Both the position numbers and the translations under genes were made by a program. A DNA stretch of 64,000 nt. Origin: Cliona cf. orientalis (lineage: Eukaryota > Porifera > Demospongiae > Clionaida > Clionaidae). Shown here in pieces: positions 49,515-59,703 of the stretch; position 1 is the stretch's first letter, and every line of letters begins with the position of its first letter. The stretch covers positions 4,656,109 through 4,720,108 of the forward strand of contig OZ005700.1 in NCBI GenBank assembly GCA_963930775.1, in the 5' to 3' direction. A model generated the notes under the pieces. It searched no databases. It saw only the letters and a program-made list of their open reading frames with translations, and was not told the origin of the DNA.

Positions 49515-50388
49515 TGCTCATATATTAATGGCATAGTCAAATTATCATACAGCATGTCAATAATCCCAGTGATATCTGTATGCGTACCATAGCCAGTGAT
49601 ATCTGTAGTACTCTGTGAATGTAGCTTGTCGGTTCACGACAGCCACAGACTGAAGGCACAGAGCTATCACACATACTTCCACCAGGATATGTAGCATGGA
49701 GATAGCTCTGTAAGTAGCTCAGTGGCTGTGGTCTGTGGCTGTTCTAAACTGACAAGCCACTTTCACAGATACTTCCACTAGAATAATTAGCTCTGTGCTG
49801 CAGTCTGTCTTCCTGGACTAACAAGAGACTTACACAGATACTTCCACCAGAATAAGTAGCATGGAGATAGCTCTGTGCCTTCAGTCTGTGGCTGTCGTGG
49901 ACCCACAAGCCACGTTTACAGATAACATAAGTAGCATTGAGGTAGCTCTGTGCCTTCAGTCTGTGGCTGTTGTGGACCGGCAAGCCACTTTCACAGATAC
50001 TTCCACTTTCACGGGTACTTCCACTAGGATAAGTAGCATGGTGATGGCTCTGTGGCTGCAGTCTGTAAATGTGTGGACCAACAAACTATTTACACAGATA
50101 CTTCTACCAATATTAGTAACATGGAGATAGCTCTGTGCCTTCAGTCTGTGACTGTCGTGGACCGACAAGCCACTTTCACAAGTACTTCCACGACAATAAG
50201 TTGCAAGTGATGGATATGTGGCTGCGGTCTATGACTGTTATAGACCAACAAACTGTTTTCACAGGTACTTCCACTGAGATAAGTAGCATGTAGATAGCTC
50301 TGTGTCTTCAGTCTGTGGCTGTCGTGGACCGACAAGCCACTTTTACAGACTCTTCTACTGAGATAAGTAGCATGAAGATAGCTCTATG

Positions 50389-50460
50389 TAGCCTCGTCCC
50401 CAGGTCACTCCCACGTTTTCAATGTTGCACGCAGAAAAGAGTCGCCTGGGGACGAGGCTA
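50389..50460. mobile_element. 72-bp TAGCCTCG element with 9-bp target duplication
   Basis: Ends TAGCCTCGTCCCCAGG and its near-complement CCTGGGGACGAGGCTA, flanked by the perfect 9-bp repeat AGCTCTATG (50380-50388 and 50461-50469). It splits one minisatellite unit, so the empty site is visible in every other unit. It is the longest complete member of the family here. Confidence 0.85.
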
Positions 50461-50609
50461 AGCTCTATGCCTTCAGTCTGTGACTATCGTGGACCAACAA
50501 GCCACTTTCATAGGTACTTCCACCAGAATATATAGCATGGTGATGGCTCTGTGGTTGCAGTCTGTAACTGTGTGGACCGACAAGCCACTTACACAGATAC
50601 TTCCACTGG

Positions 50610-51011
50610 CATAGGCTCCAACTGTCCCTGAATCTCCGGGACAGTCCCGGATTTTTAGCAATTATTGTCCCGCGTCCCGGAAGGCTCTTCTATAACTGTA
50701 TTATTGGTCCCGGAAGAGGTCCAGACACTAGCATAAACACTGTAGTAATAGTACAACTAATCACTTATTGGTGGTAAAATGAACAACCTGCTTGTGGTAG
50801 TGCCTTACAAACTTTGGTTTTTGCAGTAGCAACACTACAAGCTGTGTACTAGGCTTGCAAATTCATGCTCTAGAAAGTATATTCTGGGCATTGTGGTCAT
50901 CAAATTCAATCATATTGGGTGTGGTGTGGGTGGAGTTTTAATTAATGATGGCCATATCTAGTGGGTGTGGTCTATGTCCCTGGAGCTCTTCAGGAAAAGT
51001 TGGAGCCTATG
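50610..51011. mobile_element. 402-bp MITE inserted in the minisatellite
   Basis: Perfect 14-bp inverted ends CATAGGCTCCAACT and AGTTGGAGCCTATG, flanked by the 6-bp direct repeat CACTGG (50604-50609 and 51012-51017). The interior has 'gtcccggatt' type words and a G/T-rich right part; no frame. The minisatellite continues exactly after the duplication. Confidence 0.85.
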
Positions 51012-51164
51012 CACTGGAATAAGTAGCATGGAGGTAACTCTGTGCCTTCAGTCTGTGGCTGTTACAGCTAACTATCCAAGGAGAGAAAGAGGAGAGAACT
51101 TCACTTCTAGAACGAGAAGAGCAGGTAGTCATGGTGCGCATGCGCCGCGTACAACATTACTACC

Positions 51165-51211
51165 TTTGTTTGTTCACGTGATGTTCATGTGACACCATGA
51201 GTGACACACCG
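51165..51211. promoter_or_regulatory. Inverted copy of the 47550 promoter-like block
   Basis: 'tttgtttgttcacgtgatgt' followed by 'catgtgacaccatgagtga' is the complement of 47557-47602. About 85 bp downstream a splice-donor-like CTCG|GTAAGTGAG (about 51297) could end a non-coding first exon for the 52701 gene. Confidence 0.35.
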
Positions 51212-51432
51212 CGCCCTAGCCCTGGCCCTTGACACCTGGCCTCTTTGTCGTCAGCTCCCTCGTCGTCAGCTAACTCTCTCTTCCTTGTCGTCCTCGGTAA
51301 GTGAGTAAGATAATTAGTGGGTGACCACAAATACAAGCCAAAAGCTAGAGTGGCAGCTACTCAGTTTCATTTATGTGCCAACGCGCGAGCATTTATCATA
51401 ATTTGGTACAGATATCCTTTATTAACTGTCTT

Positions 51433-52416
51433 GGCCTGTCACGAAATAAATGGTCCCCCGCTACAAGTGGTCCCCCCGGACCGTCCGTTTCCGCTAAAAT
51501 TGGTCCCCCATAGTCACAAATGGTCCCCCTTGCACGAGCATTGGAACGTACGCAATGACATGCACAAACCCGCCCAAAAGGTGAGCGTGATGCACATGAA
51601 AGGCGAGGCTATCAAACTGCAGTGCTATCTTTACTCAACTGGGCAATAGGTGCCGCTGCCGCTTATAAAGCTGCTGAGCTGCAGGCAGCAGATTCGCCAC
51701 ACCCCTTGAGATTGAAGGGTGTGGCTAGCGAGACGGCGATTCGCGGAAGACATCATCGCAGGAGAACCAGGAATCATCAGTAGAACTGACTAAGATCATA
51801 ATAGCTAGTGCTTCATTAATGATCTAAAACAATTTATATCGATGTTGAGAGGGGGAACGATAAATGTCCAGGCAGACTGTTTTTGGCACTGGCAGGCACA
51901 GATGCCGCCGCATTATCCATGCACTAATTGTGAGAGGGGGATCGAGTTTTAATATTCATGGTGACAGCTTGCAACAAGCACACTGATGTAGCCTTGTCCC
52001 CAGACCTTCTGGGGACGAGGCTAGCACAGATGGCACTGCATTATGCCTGATGTTGAGAGCATCAACTGCTTTGGTACAGCTGCAATATCCATGCGCACTA
52101 TCAGAATCTGATGATTTGGGGGGGGGGGGGGGGGGGAGACTGCTTGTGGCAGGCACAGATTGTCCGGGGAGACAGGTTATTCTGGCACCAGTGGTCCGGG
52201 GGGACCATTTATTCCTGATATGGATGGTCCGGGATGATTGGAGGGTGGGGGGAGGGGGGACCATCAGTGTCCAGGGGGGACTGCTTGTAGCAGGCACAGA
52301 TGGTCCGGGGGGGACAGGTTATTCTGGCACCAATGGTCCGGGGGGACCATTTATTCCCGATATGGATGGTCCGGGGGGACCGATTATGGGGGGGACCATT
52401 GGTAGCATGACAGGCC
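51433..52416. mobile_element. Element with GGTCCCCC/GGGGGACC subterminal repeats
   Basis: Short inverted ends GGCCTGTCAC and TGACAGGCC. Near the left are several 'ggtccccc' words; near the right (52190-52400) many 'ggtccggggggaccat' words form a minisatellite-like run with a G tract at about 52120-52137. No target duplication was recognised. A TAGCCTCG micro-element (51989-52023) lies inside. Confidence 0.55.
51989..52023. mobile_element. 35-bp TAGCCTCG-family micro-element
   Basis: TAGCCTTGTCCCCAG at the left and CTGGGGACGAGGCTA at the right, a near-perfect hairpin with a 5-bp loop. The flanking ACACTGATG and GCACAGATG match at seven of nine positions, consistent with an aged 9-bp duplication. 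Confidence 0.65.
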
Positions 52417-52700
52417 CATTAGTTAACCACTAAAAGCGCTTATCGTAGTGTGCCTAACCCTAACCCCTGTAGTACTCTGTAGTACTAACCAAGTGCAGCA
52501 TTAATTGCATTATTTACCCGTGACACCGTCATGTGAATGCATTCCAGGTTGACACGGCTTGAGGGGTAGATAAACATGCAATGCTGGTAGTCAGTATATA
52601 GTTCTCTCTCATTTCTATTGGGCATCCATTGCTGCTATTTTATTGTTCATTGTCAATTCTGCATTTTACTAGCATTTCTATTGGGACACCATCCAAGATA

Positions 52701-53731
52701 ATGGGTGATCAAATTATTGCTGAATACACTGCTAAAATTAACCAACTTACTGCTGAAAACAAGCAACTTCATGAGAAAATTGGGAGGTTACAGGAGACCC
52801 TATCAGTGACATCTTCAAGGTCAGGGAGAAAACGTTCAGCTGAAGTTGGGTGGGACCAAATAATCAACACTTTGATTCGCGACCATGACCTGAGAGGAAA
52901 GATTTCTAGCTGTTTATTGTTGGACCTTACAACTCCAGCAGACTTTCTTGCATCCAAAAGAAAATCTGATTTTGCTGAATCGATTGGTATGGCAGGATGG
53001 GAACATCAGCTAACTGAGTGCGTAGCAAACGTAAGTGCTATACTGTAGCGGAAGTTCCTGTACTCATAGTGTGACTGCTGTTTGTTTTATAGGCACTCAA
53101 GGAACCAGTGTTACCATCACCATCAAACATGAAATGGAAGGACGTCTCCAAAATCTTGGATGGCAAACTGCCTTCTACAAATATGTTACCTACTGTTGAA
53201 GGGGGGACCCTGTCTGATTGGCTGAAGCATGACATGAAGAGATATTCCAAAGTACTCACTAACAGATCTGAAATGGAAGCTACCATTCGTGTGCTCTCAG
53301 TTGTTATGGAGGCAGTTGAAGAGCACGCTGATATAAAAATCGAACTGCAGCCTTCATTGTCTAATCACGCAATCTACATAGATCTCCTCATTCATCTCAA
53401 CTCTACAGAAGGGTCACCTTTCCTCATAATTGAGGTGAAAAACAGTGATGTAAGTACTATATTTGGAGAGAATGACTGTACAGCCCAAGTTCTTCGGGAG
53501 GCACACATTACTCTGCAAGATGAGAAGTGCAATAGGCAAAAGCTACCATTCATCCTTACTAATGGAACGATTTGGTCAGTTGGGATAGCTGTGAAAGATG
53601 CCCACAAGATTAAAGTTACTGAATGCTCTGTAGCAGCTGTTTTATATAAGGAAGAGCTCACTGACATTGCTGAAATCAAGACAATGTGCTCGCTGTTAAC
53701 CAAAATTAAGGCGCTAATATCAATATCTTGA
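52701..53731 (+). CDS. Two-exon gene, PD-(D/E)XK nuclease-like protein
   Basis: Exon 1 (52701-53030, 110 codons) starts at ATG and ends AAC|GTAAGT. A 62-bp intron ends TTTTATAG, and exon 2 (53093-53731) continues in phase 0 to TGA, for 322 residues in all. Residues about 10-35 form a heptad-like coiled coil ('AKINQLTAENKQLHEKIGRL'). Residues about 190-245 look like the core of a PD-(D/E)XK nuclease: 'IKIELQPS' (Glu194), 'YIDLLIH' (Asp207), 'FLIIEVKNSD' (Glu224, Lys226) and a Gln at 242. All positions expected for metal-dependent DNA cutting are thus present. It resembles the core of the gene at 47672. The family name is not known to me; restriction-endonuclease-like domains of Crinkler or transposon origin are candidates. 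The activity is predicted, not shown. Confidence 0.7.
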
Positions 53732-53939
53732 GTTATGTGAACTATATTTGAATACATTGTCATGATACAGTCAGATCGCCAACATCATTCTCACATGATT
53801 TATTTTCTTTTTCCCGGCAGGTCGTCGGTGCCACAATGCGATCAGTGATTTGGCGAGCAGATAATGCATGTGCAATGGAGGGTGTGTAGCACAGGGTTTA
53901 GTAGACTTCCATTCACTCTAGTACTCTAGTAGAATAGAT
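53732..53939. other. 3' flank of the nuclease-like gene
   Basis: A splice-acceptor-like 'ctttttcccggcag' at 53807-53820 is followed by a short open stretch to TAG, which could be an exon of another transcript, but nothing else supports it. Confidence 0.3.
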
Positions 53940-55293
53940 AGAAGTAGCCTGGAGATAACTCTATGCCTTCAGTCTGTGGCTGTCGTGAACTGACAAGCCA
54001 CTTTTATAGATAACTGTATGGACCGACAAGCCACTTTCACAGATACTTCCACCAGAATAAGTAGCATGGAGATAGCTCTGTGCCTTCAGTCTGTGGCTGT
54101 TGTGGACATTCACAGATACTTCCACCAGGACAAGTAGCATGGAGATAGCTCTGTGCCTTCAGTCTGTGGCTGTCGTGGACCGACAAGCCACTTTTACAGA
54201 TACTTCCACTGAGATAACAAGCATGAAGCTAGCTCTGTGCCTTCACTCTGTGGCTGTCATGGCCGACAAGCCACATTCACAGATACTGCCACCTGGATAG
54301 AGATAGCCCTGCATGTTCCTTCAGTCTGTGGTTGTCGTGGACTGACAAGCCACTTTTACAGACACTTCCACCAGAATAAGTTGCATGGAGATAGCTCTGT
54401 GCCTTCAGTCTGTGGCTGTCGTGAACTGACAAGCTACATTCACAGATACTTCCACCAGGATAAGTAGCATGGAGATAGCTCTGTGTCTTCAGTCTGTGAC
54501 TGTCGTGGACTGACAAGCCAATTTCACAAGTACTACCACCACAATAAGTTACATGGTGATGGCTCTGTGGCTGCAGTCTGTGACTATCGTGCACCGACGA
54601 GCCCACGTTTACAGGTACTTCCACCATAACAAGTTGCATGATGATGGCTCTGTGGCTGCAGTCTGTGACTGTCGTGGACCGACAAGCCACTTTCACAGGT
54701 ACTTCCACTAGGATAAGTAGCATGGACATAGCTCTGTGTCTTCAGTCTGTGACTGTCGTGGACTGACAAGCCAATTTCACAAGTACTACCACCACAATAA
54801 GTTGCATGATGATGGCTCTGTGGCTGCAGTCTGTGACTGTCGTGGACCGACAAGCCACTTTCACAGGTACTTCCACTAGGATAAGTAGCATGGTGATGGC
54901 TCTGTGGCTGCAGTTTGTACCTGTGTGGACCAACAAGCCACTTATACAGATACTTCCACTGAGATAAGTAGCATGGACGTAGCTCTGTGCCTTTAGTCTG
55001 TGGCTGTCGTAGACCGACAAGCCACATTCACAGGTACTTCCACCAGGATAAGTAGCATGGAGATAGCTCTGTGTCTTCAGTCTGTGACTGTCGTGGACTG
55101 CCAAGCCAATTTCACAAGTACTTCCACCACAATAAGTTACATAGTGATGGCTCTGTGGCTGCAGTCTGTGACTATCGTGCATCAACGAGCCATGTTGACA
55201 GGTACTTCCACTAGGATAAGTAGCATGGTGATGGTTCTGTGGCTGCAGTCTGTGGCTGTCGTGGACCAGCAAGCCACTTTCACAGCGTTCCAC
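53940..55293. repeat. 84-bp minisatellite, array 2
   Basis: Sixteen or so units of the same repeat as array 1, all in one orientation, with two main subtypes that alternate: 'gagatagctctgtgccttca' and 'gtgatggctctgtggctgca'. Reading frames on both strands run through several units with a 28-residue period; these are repeat artefacts unless transcripts show otherwise. Confidence 0.9.
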
Positions 55294-55431
55294 ATGATGG
55301 CTTTGTCGCTCTCTCCACGTCCAGAGGACCTGCCCTCAAGACCTCGCGCATCTCCACCATCGTCTCCAGAATCTGAAGCACCACGTAGTAAGCAAAAAAG
55401 ATCTAGAAGGTCTCCACCGTCATTTTGCTGA
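55294..55431 (+). CDS. Possible terminal exon, Ser/Pro/Arg-rich
   Basis: Directly after the last minisatellite unit ('ttcacag' could serve as an acceptor) an open stretch encodes a low-complexity tail with 'LSPRPEDLPSRPRASPPSSP' and 'SKQKRSRRSPPSF', then TGA. The bases after the stop ('gaaatcaagttactgtgaaatctggctaata') are almost identical to those after the gene that ends at 61629, so this may be the 3' end of a paralogue of that gene. Upstream exons were not found. Confidence 0.35.
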   Translation: MMALSLSPRPEDLPSRPRASPPSSPESEAPRSKQKRSRRSPPSFC

Positions 55432-55557
55432 AATCAAGTTACTGTGAAATCTGGCTAATAAGTGCATGCACTTATAGCGGGAGTGGTTTATACATGTCCA
55501 TCACACCCAGGGGCTGGGTCTGACGGACCTTTAGCCACAGAAAAGGTTGTCCGGCTG

Positions 55558-55597
<40 letters not shown>

Positions 55598-56118
55598 CAG
55601 AGTGAGAGGAGAGGGGGAGAGAGAAAAGAGAGAGAGAAATAGAGAGAGGGAAAAAAAGAGATATTAACTCACAAACAATCATTAATTTTCTAGATAGACT
55701 GCTGTTCCCTCTTGGATGAGAAATAATTGCATGATAATGACCATAATACATCCTGGCACTGCACACATACTGGCTATTTACTCTACTTCCTTTTATGGAA
55801 ATGCAAAAATGTACATGCAGTCAGCTATTTGTGTGTTGACCACAAGTATGCTGAGTACACTATCATGGTATATGCACACTCTCATATGTGCGCGCACACA
55901 CACACACACACACATTGTACACATCTAACATACTTACTAGAACTGGGCAAACAAAATCTTGCTGGAGCACCTGGCGCAGCTATTAGAGTTTGATGTGAGG
56001 TAAATCCACATCATTTGTTCCAAAACAGCACTGATGACATTGCCAGCAGTTAATGTCCCTCTGACCTGTGGCTGCATGTATGCATGGACCTTAATCAAAA
56101 AATATGAGGCACAAGTAT

Positions 56119-56179
<61 letters not shown>

Positions 56180-57333
56180 GAGTACATGTTAAAGAGGTAA
56201 TTACAAGCAACACTCAAAACTACTGGAGCACTTTGCGCCCATTATTCCATTATTATGATATTAGGATATACATTGAGGTGATACATTTTTTGTTAGGCAT
56301 ACACTTACTGTTCCATGTATGCTTCATCGTGGGCTAAATGCTAGTTATGATATGATTGGCCCCGGCCTGGACGACGAGGACATGTTCTCCTACCCTGCAG
56401 GCTATCTGCATCAAACAGTCATTCAACTGAAATGCAACTGACACATATTGTATATCTAGAAACTGAGTTGATACAGTAGAAACAGCCACATGATCACACT
56501 GAAAATTCACCTGTATATGTAATATTAGTGCATACATTAAAAAAATAGTATACTGAAGGACTCACACTAGCTACAGTGCTGGCTTGGTTCATGTGACTAC
56601 AGTTACTCAGAGTACAAACTGAAATAAAACTATACAGGCACAAGTAAGTATTCAAAAAAATGATCGTAGGCATTAAGTGCCGGCGCAGTACCTCATAATT
56701 ACCATAGAAAAGGACCACAATTAAAGCAGCTACACACATACATACACGACACACCCACAGACACGTCTGCAATGAGCACGAGTGGGAGGATGGTAGGTGT
56801 GACTTTCACCAATTAACTTTGAGTATATATGCACGTTTAGCTTTACCTGCTTGGAAAGTGGTTTTCTGCAATGAGTAGCACCTGATTCTACCTCGCATGG
56901 TTGACCACACGCACCCAATTCTCCATTAGACACCTCCACACCAAACTCCCCTAGATGCCCTGTGCTTTACTGAAGCACCAATACATTGTTTCCTCCCCTA
57001 ACAAAGATCCTGTATGAAACCGTGGTGTTGAGTCAAACAGGCGGGAATGAAGAAAGAATGCAAGGGTAATAGTAACTGACCCAGATCCACATAATGGTTT
57101 AAAAGATGATGAACGTAATCTAAATGGTATCACCATTATGAGAGAACTCAAAGTACAATCTGGGGACTTGTCTTTGAAAAAAATACATGCATACAAATAG
57201 TAACATGCAACAGGGCAAAACATGCACGTTGCAACTACCAGTGCACTATATATACATATACATTGATGTAGTAGCATGTGCTGGACCAGAGGTACATGTA
57301 CTCCACACCAACAGATTTGAACTACATACATGT
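55432..57333. other. No gene seen; microsatellites
   Basis: Contains a fragment of the TAAGCGCATG MITE (55437-55485), (GT)n at 55558-55597, GA-rich sequence to 55660, (CA)n near 55893-55913 and (TG)(AG)(ACAG) runs at 56121-56180. Other frames have no support. Confidence 0.5.
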
Positions 57334-57383
57334 ACGTATACCTCTGGTTTCGGCCAATACCAGGCCTCATCAGCAGCACTGGC

Positions 57384-57385
<2 letters not shown>
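57334..57385 (-). ncRNA. Hammerhead-like core, second copy (weaker)
   Basis: On the minus strand: CTGATGA (complement of 57367-57373), stem II GGCC with loop TGGTATT and GGCC, GAAA, and a very short stem III (ACC, loop AGA, GGT) followed by A at the predicted cleavage site (T57339 on the plus strand). Stem I would be GTGCTG against TACGTAC with one bulge and two wobble pairs, which is weak. Short stem III variants are known from Penelope-like elements. It is followed on the plus strand by a (GA)n run at 57386-57416. Confidence 0.45.
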
Positions 57386-57416
<31 letters not shown>

Positions 57417-57419
<3 letters not shown>

Positions 57420-58775
57420 GCAGGCTCACTGACAGACTGAAAAACAGAAGATCTATAAATTATGGTTACAGTATTTCTATCTGTGAGTCTGTTATCACAT
57501 TTTATTCCATAGAACCTGTACCCATTCTTGTACACTGTGGAGGTGGGTGCATGTGGTCCCAGTTGCTCTTCCGCCATCAACTATGAATATATTTTGACAT
57601 CCAACTGATGCATCCATATCCCCATCCCCAAACATCATCGCTGAGGCTGAACTTCCCTTGAGATTCAGTTTAGGACAATAAGATACATTGTATGTGTAGT
57701 TGCTCTACCTCTCTCTCCCTGTGCATGTACTTGCTTTGTCGTAGTTCAAAGACAGATGCACGTTTTCTACACAGTATGTATCATATTTTAAGGGATGCTA
57801 ATTTTGAATTAGCTTAGTTAGCTTTTGTGGTTTTTTGTGACATGGACGGAAATTTTTACAAGCAACCATAAAAATCATAGTAGTGATTGCCATCCATAGC
57901 CTCCACTGCTGGTCTAAATCTGCCAGCTTCACTACTGTATAGCAGGAAAATTTCGTGGTAGCATAGTAATTATGGGAATTTTTGAAAAGGTCATGATACA
58001 AAAAGTGGACACGCCACTGATATTACACGCATGTTTGGGTCAATGTGCATGCAAATGCTAGTAACATAACAAGATTACATGCATAAGATTTCATATAGGG
58101 TGTAGAGACAGCTAGGGACCCACAATATGCTCAGTTTCAAGGATGCATGAAATTTGTGTTATTGTTTACTTGATGAATACAGTGCAGTGTTGCTGAAGCC
58201 TGCAATACAATCAGCAGGGTTTCATCCGGGGGGGGGGGGGGGGGGGGGAAGCTTCCCCCCCCCCCTCCCCAAAAAAAGAAAGAGAGAACGAAGAAAAGAG
58301 GAAAAGGAGAGAAAGAGAGAGAGACAGAGAGAAAGAGAGGTGCATGGTGGGGGGGAAGGGGGAGCGTGTATATTTTTGCGTCGCATTGCAAGTGATCAGT
58401 ATAGTCTCCTACTTCATGACTCAATTATTTAAGAGCACTAGATAAAACTATGCAATACCTCAGTGACATCAGAAAACACAATCATTAATCCATATCAATT
58501 CTTAATTGGGGGAGGGGTCACGGTGCGTGAAACTGCCACACCTACTTCTCCCCCAAAATTTTTTTCTGGATGAAACTCTGATCAGGTTTTAGTAGTTCTC
58601 TGCTCTAAAGAAGTCCGACTCACTTTTTTTGAACATAAGTTTCAGTGGAGTCTTTTATAATAAAACACCAGTTGCAATACCTGCAGTGGAATAGTGGGAA
58701 CCACCGACAGAACATGTGTTCTGTTTCGCTGTTATTGCAGCTCATCAGGGTGGCGTACCCGAAAAATTAATCACA
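57417..58775. other. No gene seen; G/C palindrome
   Basis: A run of 21 G (58228-58248), then AAGCTT and 11 C form a perfect hairpin sequence, followed by a GA-rich tract to about 58340. A 'cagggtttcat' repeat begins just before it. A single TATAGCAGG-family end lies near 57937. Confidence 0.5.
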
Positions 58776-58959
58776 TACAGTAAATCGCGAATATTTTGTT
58801 GTTAAAATATTTTTGGACAGACAGGCTTGTGCGAAAATAAAACGCGAAAAAATACATAATATGCAATATTAAAGATATGGCGGTACAGAGCTGTTTATCC
58901 GAAAATTATGTATTATTGCACGGAATGGTTGTGACACCAAATATTCGCGATTTACTGTA
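58776..58959. mobile_element. MITE, TTACTGTAAAT family, copy 3
   Basis: Perfect inverted ends TACAGTAAATCGCGAATATT and its complement, with TA at each end. This best-preserved copy defines the family of 704-899 and 12619-12806. Confidence 0.75.
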
Positions 58960-59183
58960 CCAGTAACATAGCAGGGACAACTCAAAATTACAACTATCAG
59001 GAGTAAAAATATTCTGGAAAATCAGGATCATTGGGTGGCTAACTGCGATGATTTCTAATTGAAGGGGATAAGAGTGCTCTGTCGACCTGGAACTGCTTTG
59101 CTGTTCAGTGATACACTCTGTCATAAATAGTAGTACATATGAAGCACTTCATCGTATTCTCATAAAAGAGAGGAAAGTATGAC

Positions 59184-59280
59184 CTTCCTTGACCCTTACA
59201 CCTAGACAGTGTGACTACAGGCACCATGCTACAATCAAACACATCAATATGACCACCAGTTTTAGAGACAAAGAGGGAAG
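59184..59280. repeat. Direct repeat with 62565-62655
   Basis: 'ccttgacccttacacctaga' followed by 'cagtgtgactaca' and 'ccagttttagagacaaagag' recurs in the same orientation at 62565-62655. A second pair, 'gccatcaacgactcatca', is at 62951 and 63853. The two flank the proline-rich gene and its 3' side. Confidence 0.6.
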
Positions 59281-59703
59281 GTATATCCGTGAAATCATAC
59301 TACACTCATTCTCGTTCTGCCAGTGTTGGTGTAACAAGAATGAGTCTCAAATCTGTAACCTAAGCACAGCTACAGTACACCCAAACCCAAACTGAACGGA
59401 ACCCAGGGCATGACCGCATTCTAGGACTGCCAATCTGTGCAAAATCACAGGTTTTATGGGGGTTAAAGGTGAATCCAAGTCCAGTCCAGTGAATAGAGAT
59501 TACCACCTCAAAGCTGTGAGAAATGCTCTCACCACAATCTTCAATAAGACAGAGAGCAGGCAGCAGCATGCCTCAAAGCTGTGGGGAAAGCTTTCTTCAT
59601 TAGACAGAGAGCAAGCAGCAGCATGCTACTTTCTTGCAGTGCCTAGGCGCCTATATAAATACCCCCTGACAGCTACCAAAGTCTCATTCACATTACTGGG
59701 AAA

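Larger units (their letters stand above)
49612..51062. repeat. 84-bp minisatellite, array 1
   Basis: Tandem units of about 84 bp with 'ctgtggctgtcgtggaccga', 'caagccactttcacagat', 'acttccaccaggataagtag' and 'catggagatagctctgtgcc'. The first unit (about 49612-49670) is in inverted orientation and the array then flips. It is interrupted by a 72-bp element (50389-50460) and a 402-bp element (50610-51011). The unit is a multiple of three without stops, which produces spurious 28-residue-periodic frames on both strands. Confidence 0.9.

Noticed and set aside
52050..52433. 127-codon plus-strand Gly-rich frame
   Set aside because: It lies wholly in the GGTCCGGGGGGACC repeats and G tract of a mobile element.
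53940..55293. Long His/Ser/Gln-rich minus-strand frames (up to 183 codons)
   Set aside because: They follow the 84-bp unit exactly (28-residue period), are open on the other strand as well and stop where units mutate. They are repeat artefacts.
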